A stretch of DNA of 64,000 nt from Streptococcus infantis. Its GTDB lineage: Bacteria; Bacillota; Bacilli; Lactobacillales; Streptococcaceae. Positions 1 through 6,982 of the stretch are shown here, one piece after another; the first letter of the stretch is position 1, and the number at the start of each line of letters is the position of its first letter. The notes beneath the pieces are model-generated. The model was not told where the DNA came from. It searched no databases and was given only the letters and a program-made list of their open reading frames with translations. The stretch is taken from positions 62,001 through 126,000 of the forward strand of contig NZ_JAHZPZ010000001.1 of NCBI RefSeq assembly GCF_019929665.1, in the 5' to 3' direction. The translations under genes were made by a program, and so were the position numbers.

Positions 1-1279
1 CTTCGGATTTATCCCAGTTGTAGGTTTGCAAGGTTCAGTTCTTCCAGCCTTCATCATCGGGGTTGTCGGAGCTAAGTTTGAAAAAGCAGTTCGTAAGGTT
101 GTTCCAGATGTACTTGACCTCTTGGTAACACCGTTTGTAACACTCCTTGTAATGTCAATCCTTGGATTGTTTGTTATCGGACCAGTCTTTCACGTTGTTG
201 AAAACTACATTCTCATTGGAACAAAAGCTATTCTTAACTTGCCATTCGGACTTGGTGGTTTCTTGATTGGTGGAGTTCACCAATTAATCGTCGTATCAGG
301 TGTTCACCACATCTTCAACTTGCTTGAAGTTCAATTGCTTGCTGCTGACCACGCTAACCCATTCAACGCTATCATTACTGCAGCTATGACTGCTCAAGGT
401 GCTGCAACTGTTGCCGTTGGTGTGAAAACTAAAAATCCTAAACTTAAAACTCTTGCTTTCCCAGCTGCTCTTTCTGCCTTCCTAGGTATTACTGAGCCTG
501 CTATCTTCGGGGTTAACTTGCGTTTCCGTAAACCATTCTTCCTTTCATTGATTGCTGGTGCAATCGGTGGTGGATTGGCATCTATCCTTGGACTTGCTGG
601 TACTGGTAATGGTATCACAGTCATCCCTGGTACAATGCTTTACATTGGTAACGGACAACTTCTACAATACCTTCTTATGGTAGCTGTATCATTTGTACTT
701 GGTTTTGCTCTTACTTACATGTTTGGTTACGAAGATGAAGTAGAAGAAGTTTCAGGAGCAATTTCTGAAGCTGAAACTGACCGTTTAACAGAAGAAGCAG
801 TAACTGGTACTGTGGTTTCACCTAGCGAAGGTGTTATCCAAACACCAATCGTTGGTGATGTCGTTGCTCTTTCAAATGTGAATGATCCAGTCTTCTCAAG
901 TGGAGCTATGGGACAAGGTATCGCCGTGAAACCTAGTCAAGATGTTGTTTATGCACCAGCTGATGCTGAAGTAACAATCGTCTTCCCAACTGGCCATGCT
1001 TATGGATTGAGAACAGCTAACGGTGCTGAAATCTTAATTCACGTTGGTATCGATACTGTTTCAATGAACGGTGAAGGCTTCAACCATAAAGTTGCTCAAG
1101 GTGACAAGGTTAAAGCTGGAGATGTTCTTGGAACATTTGACTCAGCTAAGATTGCTGCTGCAGGTCTGGATAACACAACTATGGTTATCGTAACAAACAC
1201 TGCAGACTTTGCTTCAGTAAATCCAGTTGCTTCTGGATCAGTTGCTAAGGGTGACGCAGTCATTGAAGTTAAAGCTTAA
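1..1279 (+). CDS. scrA: Sucrose-type PTS permease, EIIC C-terminal part plus EIIA domain (5' end outside window)
   Basis: Open from the first bases in frame 2, so the gene starts upstream of the window and only its last 425 or so codons are seen. The visible part has hydrophobic EIIC helices, an acidic linker (EVEEVSGAISEAETD), then an EIIA-Glc-type domain with the two conserved histidines in PTGHA and EILIHVGIDTV; the second is the family phosphorylation site. The family imports and phosphorylates a disaccharide at the membrane. Sucrose is inferred from the fructokinase immediately downstream; trehalose is the main alternative because the permeases are closely related. A strong hairpin follows the stop codon. 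Confidence 0.85.
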   Translation, partial: FGFIPVVGLQGSVLPAFIIGVVGAKFEKAVRKVVPDVLDLLVTPFVTLLVMSILGLFVIGPVFHVVENYILIGTKAILNLPFGLGGFLIGGVHQLIVVSGVHHIFNLLEVQLLAADHANPFNAIITAAMTAQGAATVAVGVKTKNPKLKTLAFPAALSAFLGITEPAIFGVNLRFRKPFFLSLIAGAIGGGLASILGLAGTGNGITVIPGTMLYIGNGQLLQYLLMVAVSFVLGFALTYMFGYEDEVEEVSGAISEAETDRLTEEAVTGTVVSPSEGVIQTPIVGDVVALSNVNDPVFSSGAMGQGIAVKPSQDVVYAPADAEVTIVFPTGHAYGLRTANGAEILIHVGIDTVSMNGEGFNHKVAQGDKVKAGDVLGTFDSAKIAAAGLDNTTMVIVTNTADFASVNPVASGSVAKGDAVIEVKA

Positions 1280-1285
1280 TAAATC

Positions 1286-1319
1286 AAAAAACGAACAAAT
1301 GTCATGTTTGTTCGTTTTT
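1286..1319 (+). terminator. Rho-independent terminator after scrA
   Basis: AACGAACA and TGTTTGTTCG form a long stem, flanked by an A-run before and a T-run after, six bases past the scrA stop. The symmetry means it could work in both directions. Confidence 0.85.
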
Positions 1320-1382
1320 GCTTGAATGGTAAAATTTACAGAGGAAAATCTAAAATATTGAGCAAGTTTCAGTCTGGAAATA

Positions 1383-1391
1383 TGCTATAAT
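1383..1391 (+). promoter_or_regulatory. Extended -10 promoter of scrK
   Basis: TGCTATAAT, an extended -10 element, ends 27 bases before the scrK ATG. No convincing -35 box is visible, as is usual for extended -10 promoters. It suggests scrK has its own promoter besides any read-through from scrA. Confidence 0.7.
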
Positions 1392-1418
1392 AGAGAAAAT
1401 AAATACAAGAGGTTTATC

Positions 1419-2306
1419 ATGACAAAACTATACGGAAGTTTGGAAGCGGGCGGTACAAAATTTGTCTGTGCTGTCGGAGATGAAAACTATAACGTTGTAG
1501 AAAAGGTACAATTTCCTACAACAACACCTATTGAAACAATCGATAAAACCATTGAGTTCTTCTCAAAATTTGAGAATCTTGCAGGACTTGCCATTGGTTC
1601 ATTTGGTCCAATCGATATCGATAAAAACTCAAAAACTTACGGATTTATCACAACAACTCCAAAACCTAACTGGGCAAATGTAGACTTGCTTGGTGCTCTT
1701 CGTCGCGCTCTAAACGTGCCTATGTATTTCACGACAGACGTAAACAGTTCTGCCTACGGTGAAGTGGTTGCTCGTAATAATGCCGGCGGTCGTATCGAAA
1801 ACTTGATTTATTACACAATCGGTACAGGTATCGGTGCAGGTGTTATCCAACGTGGCGAGTTTATTGGCGGTGTTGGTCACCCTGAGATGGGCCATTATTA
1901 TGTGGCTAGACACCCAATGGATATTGAAAAAGAATTTAAAGGTGTTTGTCCTTTCCATAATGGATGTTTGGAAGGTTATGCGGCTGGTCCAAGTTTGGAA
2001 GCTCGTACAGGTGTTCGTGGGGAAAACATTGAACTCAACAACTCTGTTTGGGATGTTCAAGCCTATTACATTGCTCAAGCCGCAGTGAATGCGACTGTAA
2101 CTTTCCGTCCAGATGTCATCGTCTTTGGTGGTGGGGTTATGGCTCAACAACATATGCTTGACCGTGTACGTGAGAAATTCACAGCCCTACTCAATGGCTA
2201 CCTCCCAGTTCCAGATGTACGTGACTATATCGTGACTCCAGCTGTTGCTGGCAATGGTTCAGCTACACTAGGAAACTTCGTTCTTGCTAAGAGCGTTGCA
2301 AAATAA
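1419..2306 (+). CDS. scrK: Fructokinase, ROK family
   Basis: A 295-residue ROK-family sugar kinase. The N-terminal GSLEAGGTKFVCAVG is the phosphate-binding loop of the family, GHPEMGHYYV carries the histidine of the ROK zinc/catalytic region, and CPFHNGCLEGYAAGPS is the cysteine-rich zinc-binding segment. It would phosphorylate fructose released from sucrose-6-phosphate, which matches the neighbouring PTS permease. An AAGAGG ribosome site lies before the ATG. The gene ends against a repeat element whose hairpin can terminate it. Full length for the family; the name rests on family and context. Confidence 0.9.
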   Translation: MTKLYGSLEAGGTKFVCAVGDENYNVVEKVQFPTTTPIETIDKTIEFFSKFENLAGLAIGSFGPIDIDKNSKTYGFITTTPKPNWANVDLLGALRRALNVPMYFTTDVNSSAYGEVVARNNAGGRIENLIYYTIGTGIGAGVIQRGEFIGGVGHPEMGHYYVARHPMDIEKEFKGVCPFHNGCLEGYAAGPSLEARTGVRGENIELNNSVWDVQAYYIAQAAVNATVTFRPDVIVFGGGVMAQQHMLDRVREKFTALLNGYLPVPDVRDYIVTPAVAGNGSATLGNFVLAKSVAK

Positions 2307-2317
2307 GAATATAAAAT

Positions 2318-2499
2318 TAGAGGCTGGGACAAAAAGTCCTAGCCTCTTTTTGATGTTGGATTGTCGAGCAAGACGCAGTGGTTGAGTGGGCTCTACTACG
2401 CTGATTTCATCTACTTTTACAGCCCTACTCAACTGTGCGGAGGTGGGACGACGAAATCGAATTCTAACGAATTACCGATTTCTGTCCCACTCTCTTTTT
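2318..2499 (-). repeat. Structured intergenic repeat, copy 1 (reverse orientation)
   Basis: About 180 bp, nearly identical over most of its length to 11268-11449 and 58490-58673, but reversed. At the scrK side GAGGCTGGGAC / GTCCTAGCCTC form a terminator with a T-run. At the mntE side GTGGGACAGAAATCG pairs with CGATTTCGTCGTCCCAC. It sits between the convergent genes scrK and mntE and overlaps the 3' end of mntE. I do not recognise it as BOX, RUP or SPRITE, but could not search. Confidence 0.85.
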
Positions 2500-3679
2500 C
2501 TATTTTCGTTTCCTGATGGAAAATATTTTGCCAAGTTTCGTGGCGACGCCAGATGCTGGTATGAATGGTATCACCGACTTGGTAGCGGATGAGTTTAGTC
2601 TTTTGACTGATAGAAGTTAAATGAAGCTCCTTGATAGCAGAGGTTAGTTCTTTTTCAGCCTTATAGGCACCCTTGTCCAGTTCTTGTCCGTCCTGGCGGA
2701 TATAAATGAAATCTTCTGCAAGTAATTCCTCCAGTTGATTTCCTTGGTCAATCAGTTGCTCTCTCATGAGCAATTTTTTATATACATTATCTAGGATTTC
2801 ATCCTCAGGGATTGGTGCTGGTTCGATATGAATGTCTGTATCAAAGACACCAAATCGTTCTGATAACATGGATTCGACTTGGTCTGCAATTTCGTGACTT
2901 TCAAAAACAGACAGGTCTGGGTTCATCTCAAGTGTGATATCCAGATAAATATTGCTTCCGTAGGTACGACCGCGTTGTGATTTAACCTTGCTAATCTTAG
3001 GAATTTCCATGATAGCTTTTTGATAATCTTCTAGCAAGTGTTCGTCAAAACCATCAGAAAGGCTGAAGGATGACTCGATAAAGATGTCATAAGCTGTTTT
3101 AAGGATAAAGAAGGTAATGATAATCGCGACTAACTTATCCACGATTGGATAGTTGAAGCTGCTAGCCAGGATAGCAATAGAAGTTCCAAGAGATGTCACG
3201 GCATCTGATAAATTATCCTTAGCGGCTGCCTTGAGAGCCTTTGATTTAGCTTGCTTACTCAGATGGGTATTGTAGAGATAAACGGCAAACATGATGATAG
3301 CAGAGATGACTCCCAGAGTCGCACCAAGTGGGTCAATGACCGTTTGTTCTCGGCTGAGTATCTTTTGAATGGTGTCACGTAGAACATCAAAGCCAACGTA
3401 AAACATGATGATGGAAGTGATGAGACTTGCCAAATCCTCTATTTTCCAGTGGCCGAAGCGATGATCTCTATCTGCCGGTTGGCGAGCCAAACGAATCCCG
3501 ATGAGAAGGGCTACATTTCCAACGATATCTGAAACGTTGTTAAAACCATCTGCCACCAAACTGGATGAATGGAGGAGGTGTCCGGTCGCTAGCTTAGCTG
3601 CAGACAAGAATAGATAGGTCAAGATGCTGATAATGGCACCACGCTCAGCTAATTTTAAGTTTGAAACCGATTGATTCAT
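2429..3679 (-). CDS. mntE: Manganese efflux protein of the cation diffusion facilitator family
   Basis: A 416-residue CDF transporter. Hydrophobic helices fill the first 200 residues, with the metal-site motif SLVADGFNNVSD in helix 2 and DNLSDAVTSLG in helix 5, followed by a cytoplasmic domain. It closely matches pneumococcal MntE as I remember it (about 394 residues), which exports Mn2+. The C-terminus is unusual: the last 20 or so residues (SGTEIGNSLEFDFVVPPPHS) and the TGA stop are encoded inside the repeat at 2318-2499, so the repeat replaced or extended the native end. GGGGAG precedes the ATG, and a TTGAAT-17-TATAAT promoter lies upstream. It stands alone on the minus strand. Confidence 0.9.
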   Translation of the reverse strand: MNQSVSNLKLAERGAIISILTYLFLSAAKLATGHLLHSSSLVADGFNNVSDIVGNVALLIGIRLARQPADRDHRFGHWKIEDLASLITSIIMFYVGFDVLRDTIQKILSREQTVIDPLGATLGVISAIIMFAVYLYNTHLSKQAKSKALKAAAKDNLSDAVTSLGTSIAILASSFNYPIVDKLVAIIITFFILKTAYDIFIESSFSLSDGFDEHLLEDYQKAIMEIPKISKVKSQRGRTYGSNIYLDITLEMNPDLSVFESHEIADQVESMLSERFGVFDTDIHIEPAPIPEDEILDNVYKKLLMREQLIDQGNQLEELLAEDFIYIRQDGQELDKGAYKAEKELTSAIKELHLTSISQKTKLIRYQVGDTIHTSIWRRHETWQNIFHQETKIEKESGTEIGNSLEFDFVVPPPHS

Positions 3680-3712
3680 CTAACTCCCCTTCTAGCATTT
3701 TAGTATTCTTTC

Positions 3713-3741
3713 ATTATACTGGTTTTCCAAGGAAAATTCAA
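3713..3741 (-). promoter_or_regulatory. mntE promoter
   Basis: On the minus strand, TTGAAT (3736-3741) and TATAAT (3713-3718) are separated by 17 bases, ending 33 bases before the mntE ATG. No metal-regulator box was recognised here. Confidence 0.7.
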
Positions 3742-3870
3742 ATGGAGGGGTTGTTATAGAGGGGATACAAATCAGAAAATGCTTTTTTTTTATTAAGAAA
3801 AATGATAAAATGTTATTCGGAAGTTTGTGCTTTTTATTAGGGGATATTAGTAGGTAATAAAGGAGATTCC

Positions 3871-4938
3871 ATGAAAACATTAGTTGTTATACCAGCACTC
3901 AATCCACCTTCAGACTTGTGTAATTATATAGTTAAACTGAGAGAAGCAGGATTAGAAAACATTTTAATAGTAGATGATGGAAGTAGGAGAGAGTTTAAAT
4001 ATATTTTTGAACAGTTAAGAGATGAACAAAATTGTAGGATATTAACTCATGCAAAAAATTTAGGTAAAGGTCGCGCACTAAAAAATGCCTTTAACTATTT
4101 CCTGACCATGCCAGATGTAGAAGAGTTTAATGGAATTGTTACTGCAGATTCAGATGGTCAACATAGAGTTGAGGATGTCTTATCTATGGTAGATACGATT
4201 TCTAATTATCCTGATTCTTTAATTCTAGGTTGTCGGGATTTTGATTCTGAAAATGTTCCACCAAAAAGTAAATTTGGGAATAAACTTACTAAATTAGTAT
4301 TTAAACTGCTCTATGGGAGAAAAATAACAGATACTCAAACAGGATTACGAGGCTTTCCCAAAGCGATCATAAATGAAATGTTGGAAATTCAAGGTGAACG
4401 CTTTGAATATGAAACTAAAATGCTCATTCATACGTTTGATAAAGCTATTCCGATACAAGAAATAACGATTGAAACAATTTATTTTGACGGTAATGCAGAA
4501 ACTCATTTTAATCCTATTAAAGATTCTTTGAGAATTTACAAAGTAATCTTTGCTTCATTTTTTAAGTATTTATTATCTTCTCTTTCTTCATTTCTTTTAG
4601 ATATTGGATTATTTCAGTTCTTCCTTTGGAGTTCTTTAGCTGTAGGAATTCATAGAGGAGCATTATTAATCTTACTATCGACTATTTTGGCAAGAGTAAT
4701 ATCATCTTATTTTAATTTTACAATGAATAAGAACTTTGTCTTTAATGGTGAAAAAAGAATTCAGAGAACGATTATGAAATATTATAGTTTGGCTGCTTTT
4801 CAAATGTTGTTATCCGCAGCAATGGTGGCAGCTATTTGGAATATGTTATCAGGATCTGAAACTGCCATAAAAATAGTAGTTGATACAATTTTGTTCCTTG
4901 CTAGTTATCAAATTCAGAGAAGATGGGTGTTTAAATAG
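3871..4938 (+). CDS. GT2 polyprenyl-phosphate glycosyltransferase fused to a GtrA-like membrane domain
   Basis: 355 residues in two domains. Residues 1-220 are a DPM1/GtrB-like GT2 fold: VVIPALNPP, the nucleotide-sugar motif IVDDGS, TADSDGQH with the catalytic-type DxD, and GCRDF...TDTQTGLRGFP. Residues 230-355 hold four hydrophobic helices of GtrA (flippase-like) type ending in YQIQRRWVFK. By family, such proteins load a sugar onto undecaprenyl phosphate and help move it across the membrane. The stop codon overlaps the GTG of the next gene by one base, so the two are translationally coupled. AAAGGAG lies before the ATG. AT-rich compared with its neighbours, which suggests transfer. The sugar and acceptor are unknown. 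Confidence 0.85.
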   Translation: MKTLVVIPALNPPSDLCNYIVKLREAGLENILIVDDGSRREFKYIFEQLRDEQNCRILTHAKNLGKGRALKNAFNYFLTMPDVEEFNGIVTADSDGQHRVEDVLSMVDTISNYPDSLILGCRDFDSENVPPKSKFGNKLTKLVFKLLYGRKITDTQTGLRGFPKAIINEMLEIQGERFEYETKMLIHTFDKAIPIQEITIETIYFDGNAETHFNPIKDSLRIYKVIFASFFKYLLSSLSSFLLDIGLFQFFLWSSLAVGIHRGALLILLSTILARVISSYFNFTMNKNFVFNGEKRIQRTIMKYYSLAAFQMLLSAAMVAAIWNMLSGSETAIKIVVDTILFLASYQIQRRWVFK

Positions 4939-6821
4939 TGTTAAAAATATTCAAGAATCATAGTGATTTGTTTTTAAGTCTAATCAATGCATATTGCTTA
5001 ACTCTAATGTTAACTTTTAATAGAACTATCCCCATTACTAGCTTAAAAACGTTTTTGGAGTTATTTCAAACAGATGCAACAATTTCTGTAACAATATTTA
5101 TATTTTCATTATATTTTTTCTCAAAAATAAAGATACCAAAATTAAAAACAAGAGAAAATAGAATAGTGAGTGTATTTGGATTGTTCCTCTCGATTCTTCA
5201 TATCGTTGGGAGCGATGTTACATACACGCAATCTACGTTAAGAGGGGCAGTAAATAAATTTTCGATTGTAGCTTTTTTGATATTAGTGGGAATTTCGTTT
5301 TTTGCAATTAATACCTTATTAAAGATATTAGTGAATTGGTTTCATCACCAAGAATTAAATTCAACTAATATGAAGCAGACAGGTTTTAGAAAAAAACGAT
5401 ATCTGTTAATGTTTTTACCATTTGTAGCGATACGTGTACTATTTTTCTTTATTTTTTTTCCAGGCTCTACGACTTGGGATAGTATGTATATTATTAAGGA
5501 AGGGTTAGGATACTGGCCATTAACGAACTCACACCCATATATATATACATGGATCGTAAGTTTATTTTCAAAATTAGGTATTAAGCTATTTGGAAGCGTA
5601 GGAATAGGAATTTCAATCTTTAACTTTCTCACATTAGTTGTGACATCTATTATTGTAGTTTTTGTTCTTTATAAATTTTTCGAAATCTTCAATATCAATA
5701 AGTATTTAAAAATTGGATTATTTATTTTTTATGCTTTTTTCTCTAATTTTATTGTAATAAGTTTTACTTTATATAAAGATGTTTATTTAGTTGATTTTTT
5801 GCTCCTGTTTTTCATATCAATGGTTTTTATAATCTATTTGCCTGGTCGCTTTTTCTCCAGTATTTATAGTTTACCCTTATTTGTATTATCCTTTTTAGGG
5901 GTTTATATGTTACATAGAAAAGCAGTTATTTACGTATTAGTAGGTGTTATTGTACTTTTTTTATATAGTAAATTGTATAAGAAACAAATTGCAAAATATG
6001 TAATTATTTCAATTTTGGTAACTTTGCTATTCAATGCATTGGGAACATTCGCATTAAGACCAGAAGCATCAAAGAAGAAGTACGACTACTTATCATCACG
6101 GTTTCAGCAATTAGCAGCAGCGGTTTACTATCATCCTGATAGTTTTACTAAAGACGAATTGGAATTTTATGATTCAACCCTAGGATTGGAGAACAATAAA
6201 AATTTTTTGTATTATGAAGCTGATCCTATAAAAGATTTGATGAAAAACGAACAATTTCAGGGAAAAGAAAAGGAGTTCTTTAAAATCTGGTGGAAAGGCT
6301 ATAAAACTCATCCTAAAACATATATTGATGCAATATTAAACTTATCAGTTTCCTATTGGTATATATATGATACACCAGACAGAGCCTATATATCGAATTA
6401 CTACCATAATATGTACAAAGGAAAGTACAACTGGTTTGGGGATAAAACTATATATGATAAAGGATTTTCTTTGCCACTATCAGATAGTACAAATAGTAAA
6501 TTCTATGACAATGCTTATGAAGTACATTGGAACTTTGGTAAACTGGCAGTTTTTGGTATGTTTTATAGAGCAGGTTTATACACAATCGTATTACTACTGA
6601 TACTAATGCTAGCTATCTTAAAACGAGATAGAAGACTTTTGCCAATAGTATTTTTTGTTTTATCTATTATTTTAACATGCATTTATTCACCAGTTGTAAA
6701 TTATTTTAGATATTCTTATGCTTATATGATGATTATTCCGTTACTATTACCTTTATTGTTTTTAAAAAATTCTGAGGAATTGCAGGATGAAAATGATGGT
6801 TTGTTCTTTGAAAACTTTTGA
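4938..6821 (+). CDS. Polytopic membrane protein, DUF6020/GT-C-like putative glycosyltransferase
   Basis: 627 residues with about a dozen hydrophobic helices. Between two helices near residue 180 is FFPGSTTWDSMYIIKEGLGY followed by NSHPYIYTWIV, the acidic residue plus S/N-HP loop typical of DUF6020-like GT-C proteins as I remember them. A soluble stretch (about 385-510) precedes the last helices. GTG start, overlapping the stop of the GT2-GtrA gene by one base. Inferred role: take a sugar from the lipid carrier made by the upstream protein and transfer it to an extracytoplasmic polymer. Strongly AT-rich. Its 3' end contains the promoter of the following riboswitch. The exact reaction cannot be read from the sequence. 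Confidence 0.75.
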   Translation: MLKIFKNHSDLFLSLINAYCLTLMLTFNRTIPITSLKTFLELFQTDATISVTIFIFSLYFFSKIKIPKLKTRENRIVSVFGLFLSILHIVGSDVTYTQSTLRGAVNKFSIVAFLILVGISFFAINTLLKILVNWFHHQELNSTNMKQTGFRKKRYLLMFLPFVAIRVLFFFIFFPGSTTWDSMYIIKEGLGYWPLTNSHPYIYTWIVSLFSKLGIKLFGSVGIGISIFNFLTLVVTSIIVVFVLYKFFEIFNINKYLKIGLFIFYAFFSNFIVISFTLYKDVYLVDFLLLFFISMVFIIYLPGRFFSSIYSLPLFVLSFLGVYMLHRKAVIYVLVGVIVLFLYSKLYKKQIAKYVIISILVTLLFNALGTFALRPEASKKKYDYLSSRFQQLAAAVYYHPDSFTKDELEFYDSTLGLENNKNFLYYEADPIKDLMKNEQFQGKEKEFFKIWWKGYKTHPKTYIDAILNLSVSYWYIYDTPDRAYISNYYHNMYKGKYNWFGDKTIYDKGFSLPLSDSTNSKFYDNAYEVHWNFGKLAVFGMFYRAGLYTIVLLLILMLAILKRDRRLLPIVFFVLSIILTCIYSPVVNYFRYSYAYMMIIPLLLPLLFLKNSEELQDENDGLFFENF

Positions 6822-6835
6822 AATTCTGATATAAT
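6808..6835 (+). promoter_or_regulatory. Promoter of the mgtA riboswitch transcript
   Basis: TTGAAA (6808-6813) and TATAAT (6830-6835) with 16 bases between. The -35 box lies inside the last codons of the preceding membrane protein gene, whose stop codon is at 6819-6821. Confidence 0.8.
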
Positions 6836-6840
6836 AGAAC

Positions 6841-6951
6841 TACTCAAGGGAGTAGCTGGCGGTTTACCGCGATAGTGTCGTCATTACGAATTATTTCCGG
6901 CACTATATTAAACAGCGAGACTTGTTTTTTTAAAAAACAGGTCTCTTTTTT
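6841..6951 (+). ncRNA. yybP-ykoY manganese riboswitch with terminator
   Basis: The leader begins right after a promoter and contains the class-defining AAGGGAGTAGC loop, a GGCGGTTTACCGC stem and a later GATAGTGTCG segment. It ends in a perfect terminator (GAGAC...GTCTC stem at 6917-6945, then a T-run). The yybP-ykoY class binds Mn2+ and turns on efflux genes. A Mn riboswitch ahead of a P-type ATPase is described in Streptococcus (mgtA), which fits the gene downstream. Boundaries are approximate. Confidence 0.85.
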
Positions 6952-6982
6952 GTAAAAAGAGGCCAAAAAGGAGGAGACTGTT

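Noticed and set aside
2386..2592. Forward ORF of 68 codons inside the scrK-mntE gap
   Set aside because: Lies in repeat copy 1 and the complement of mntE; no ribosome site or family resemblance.
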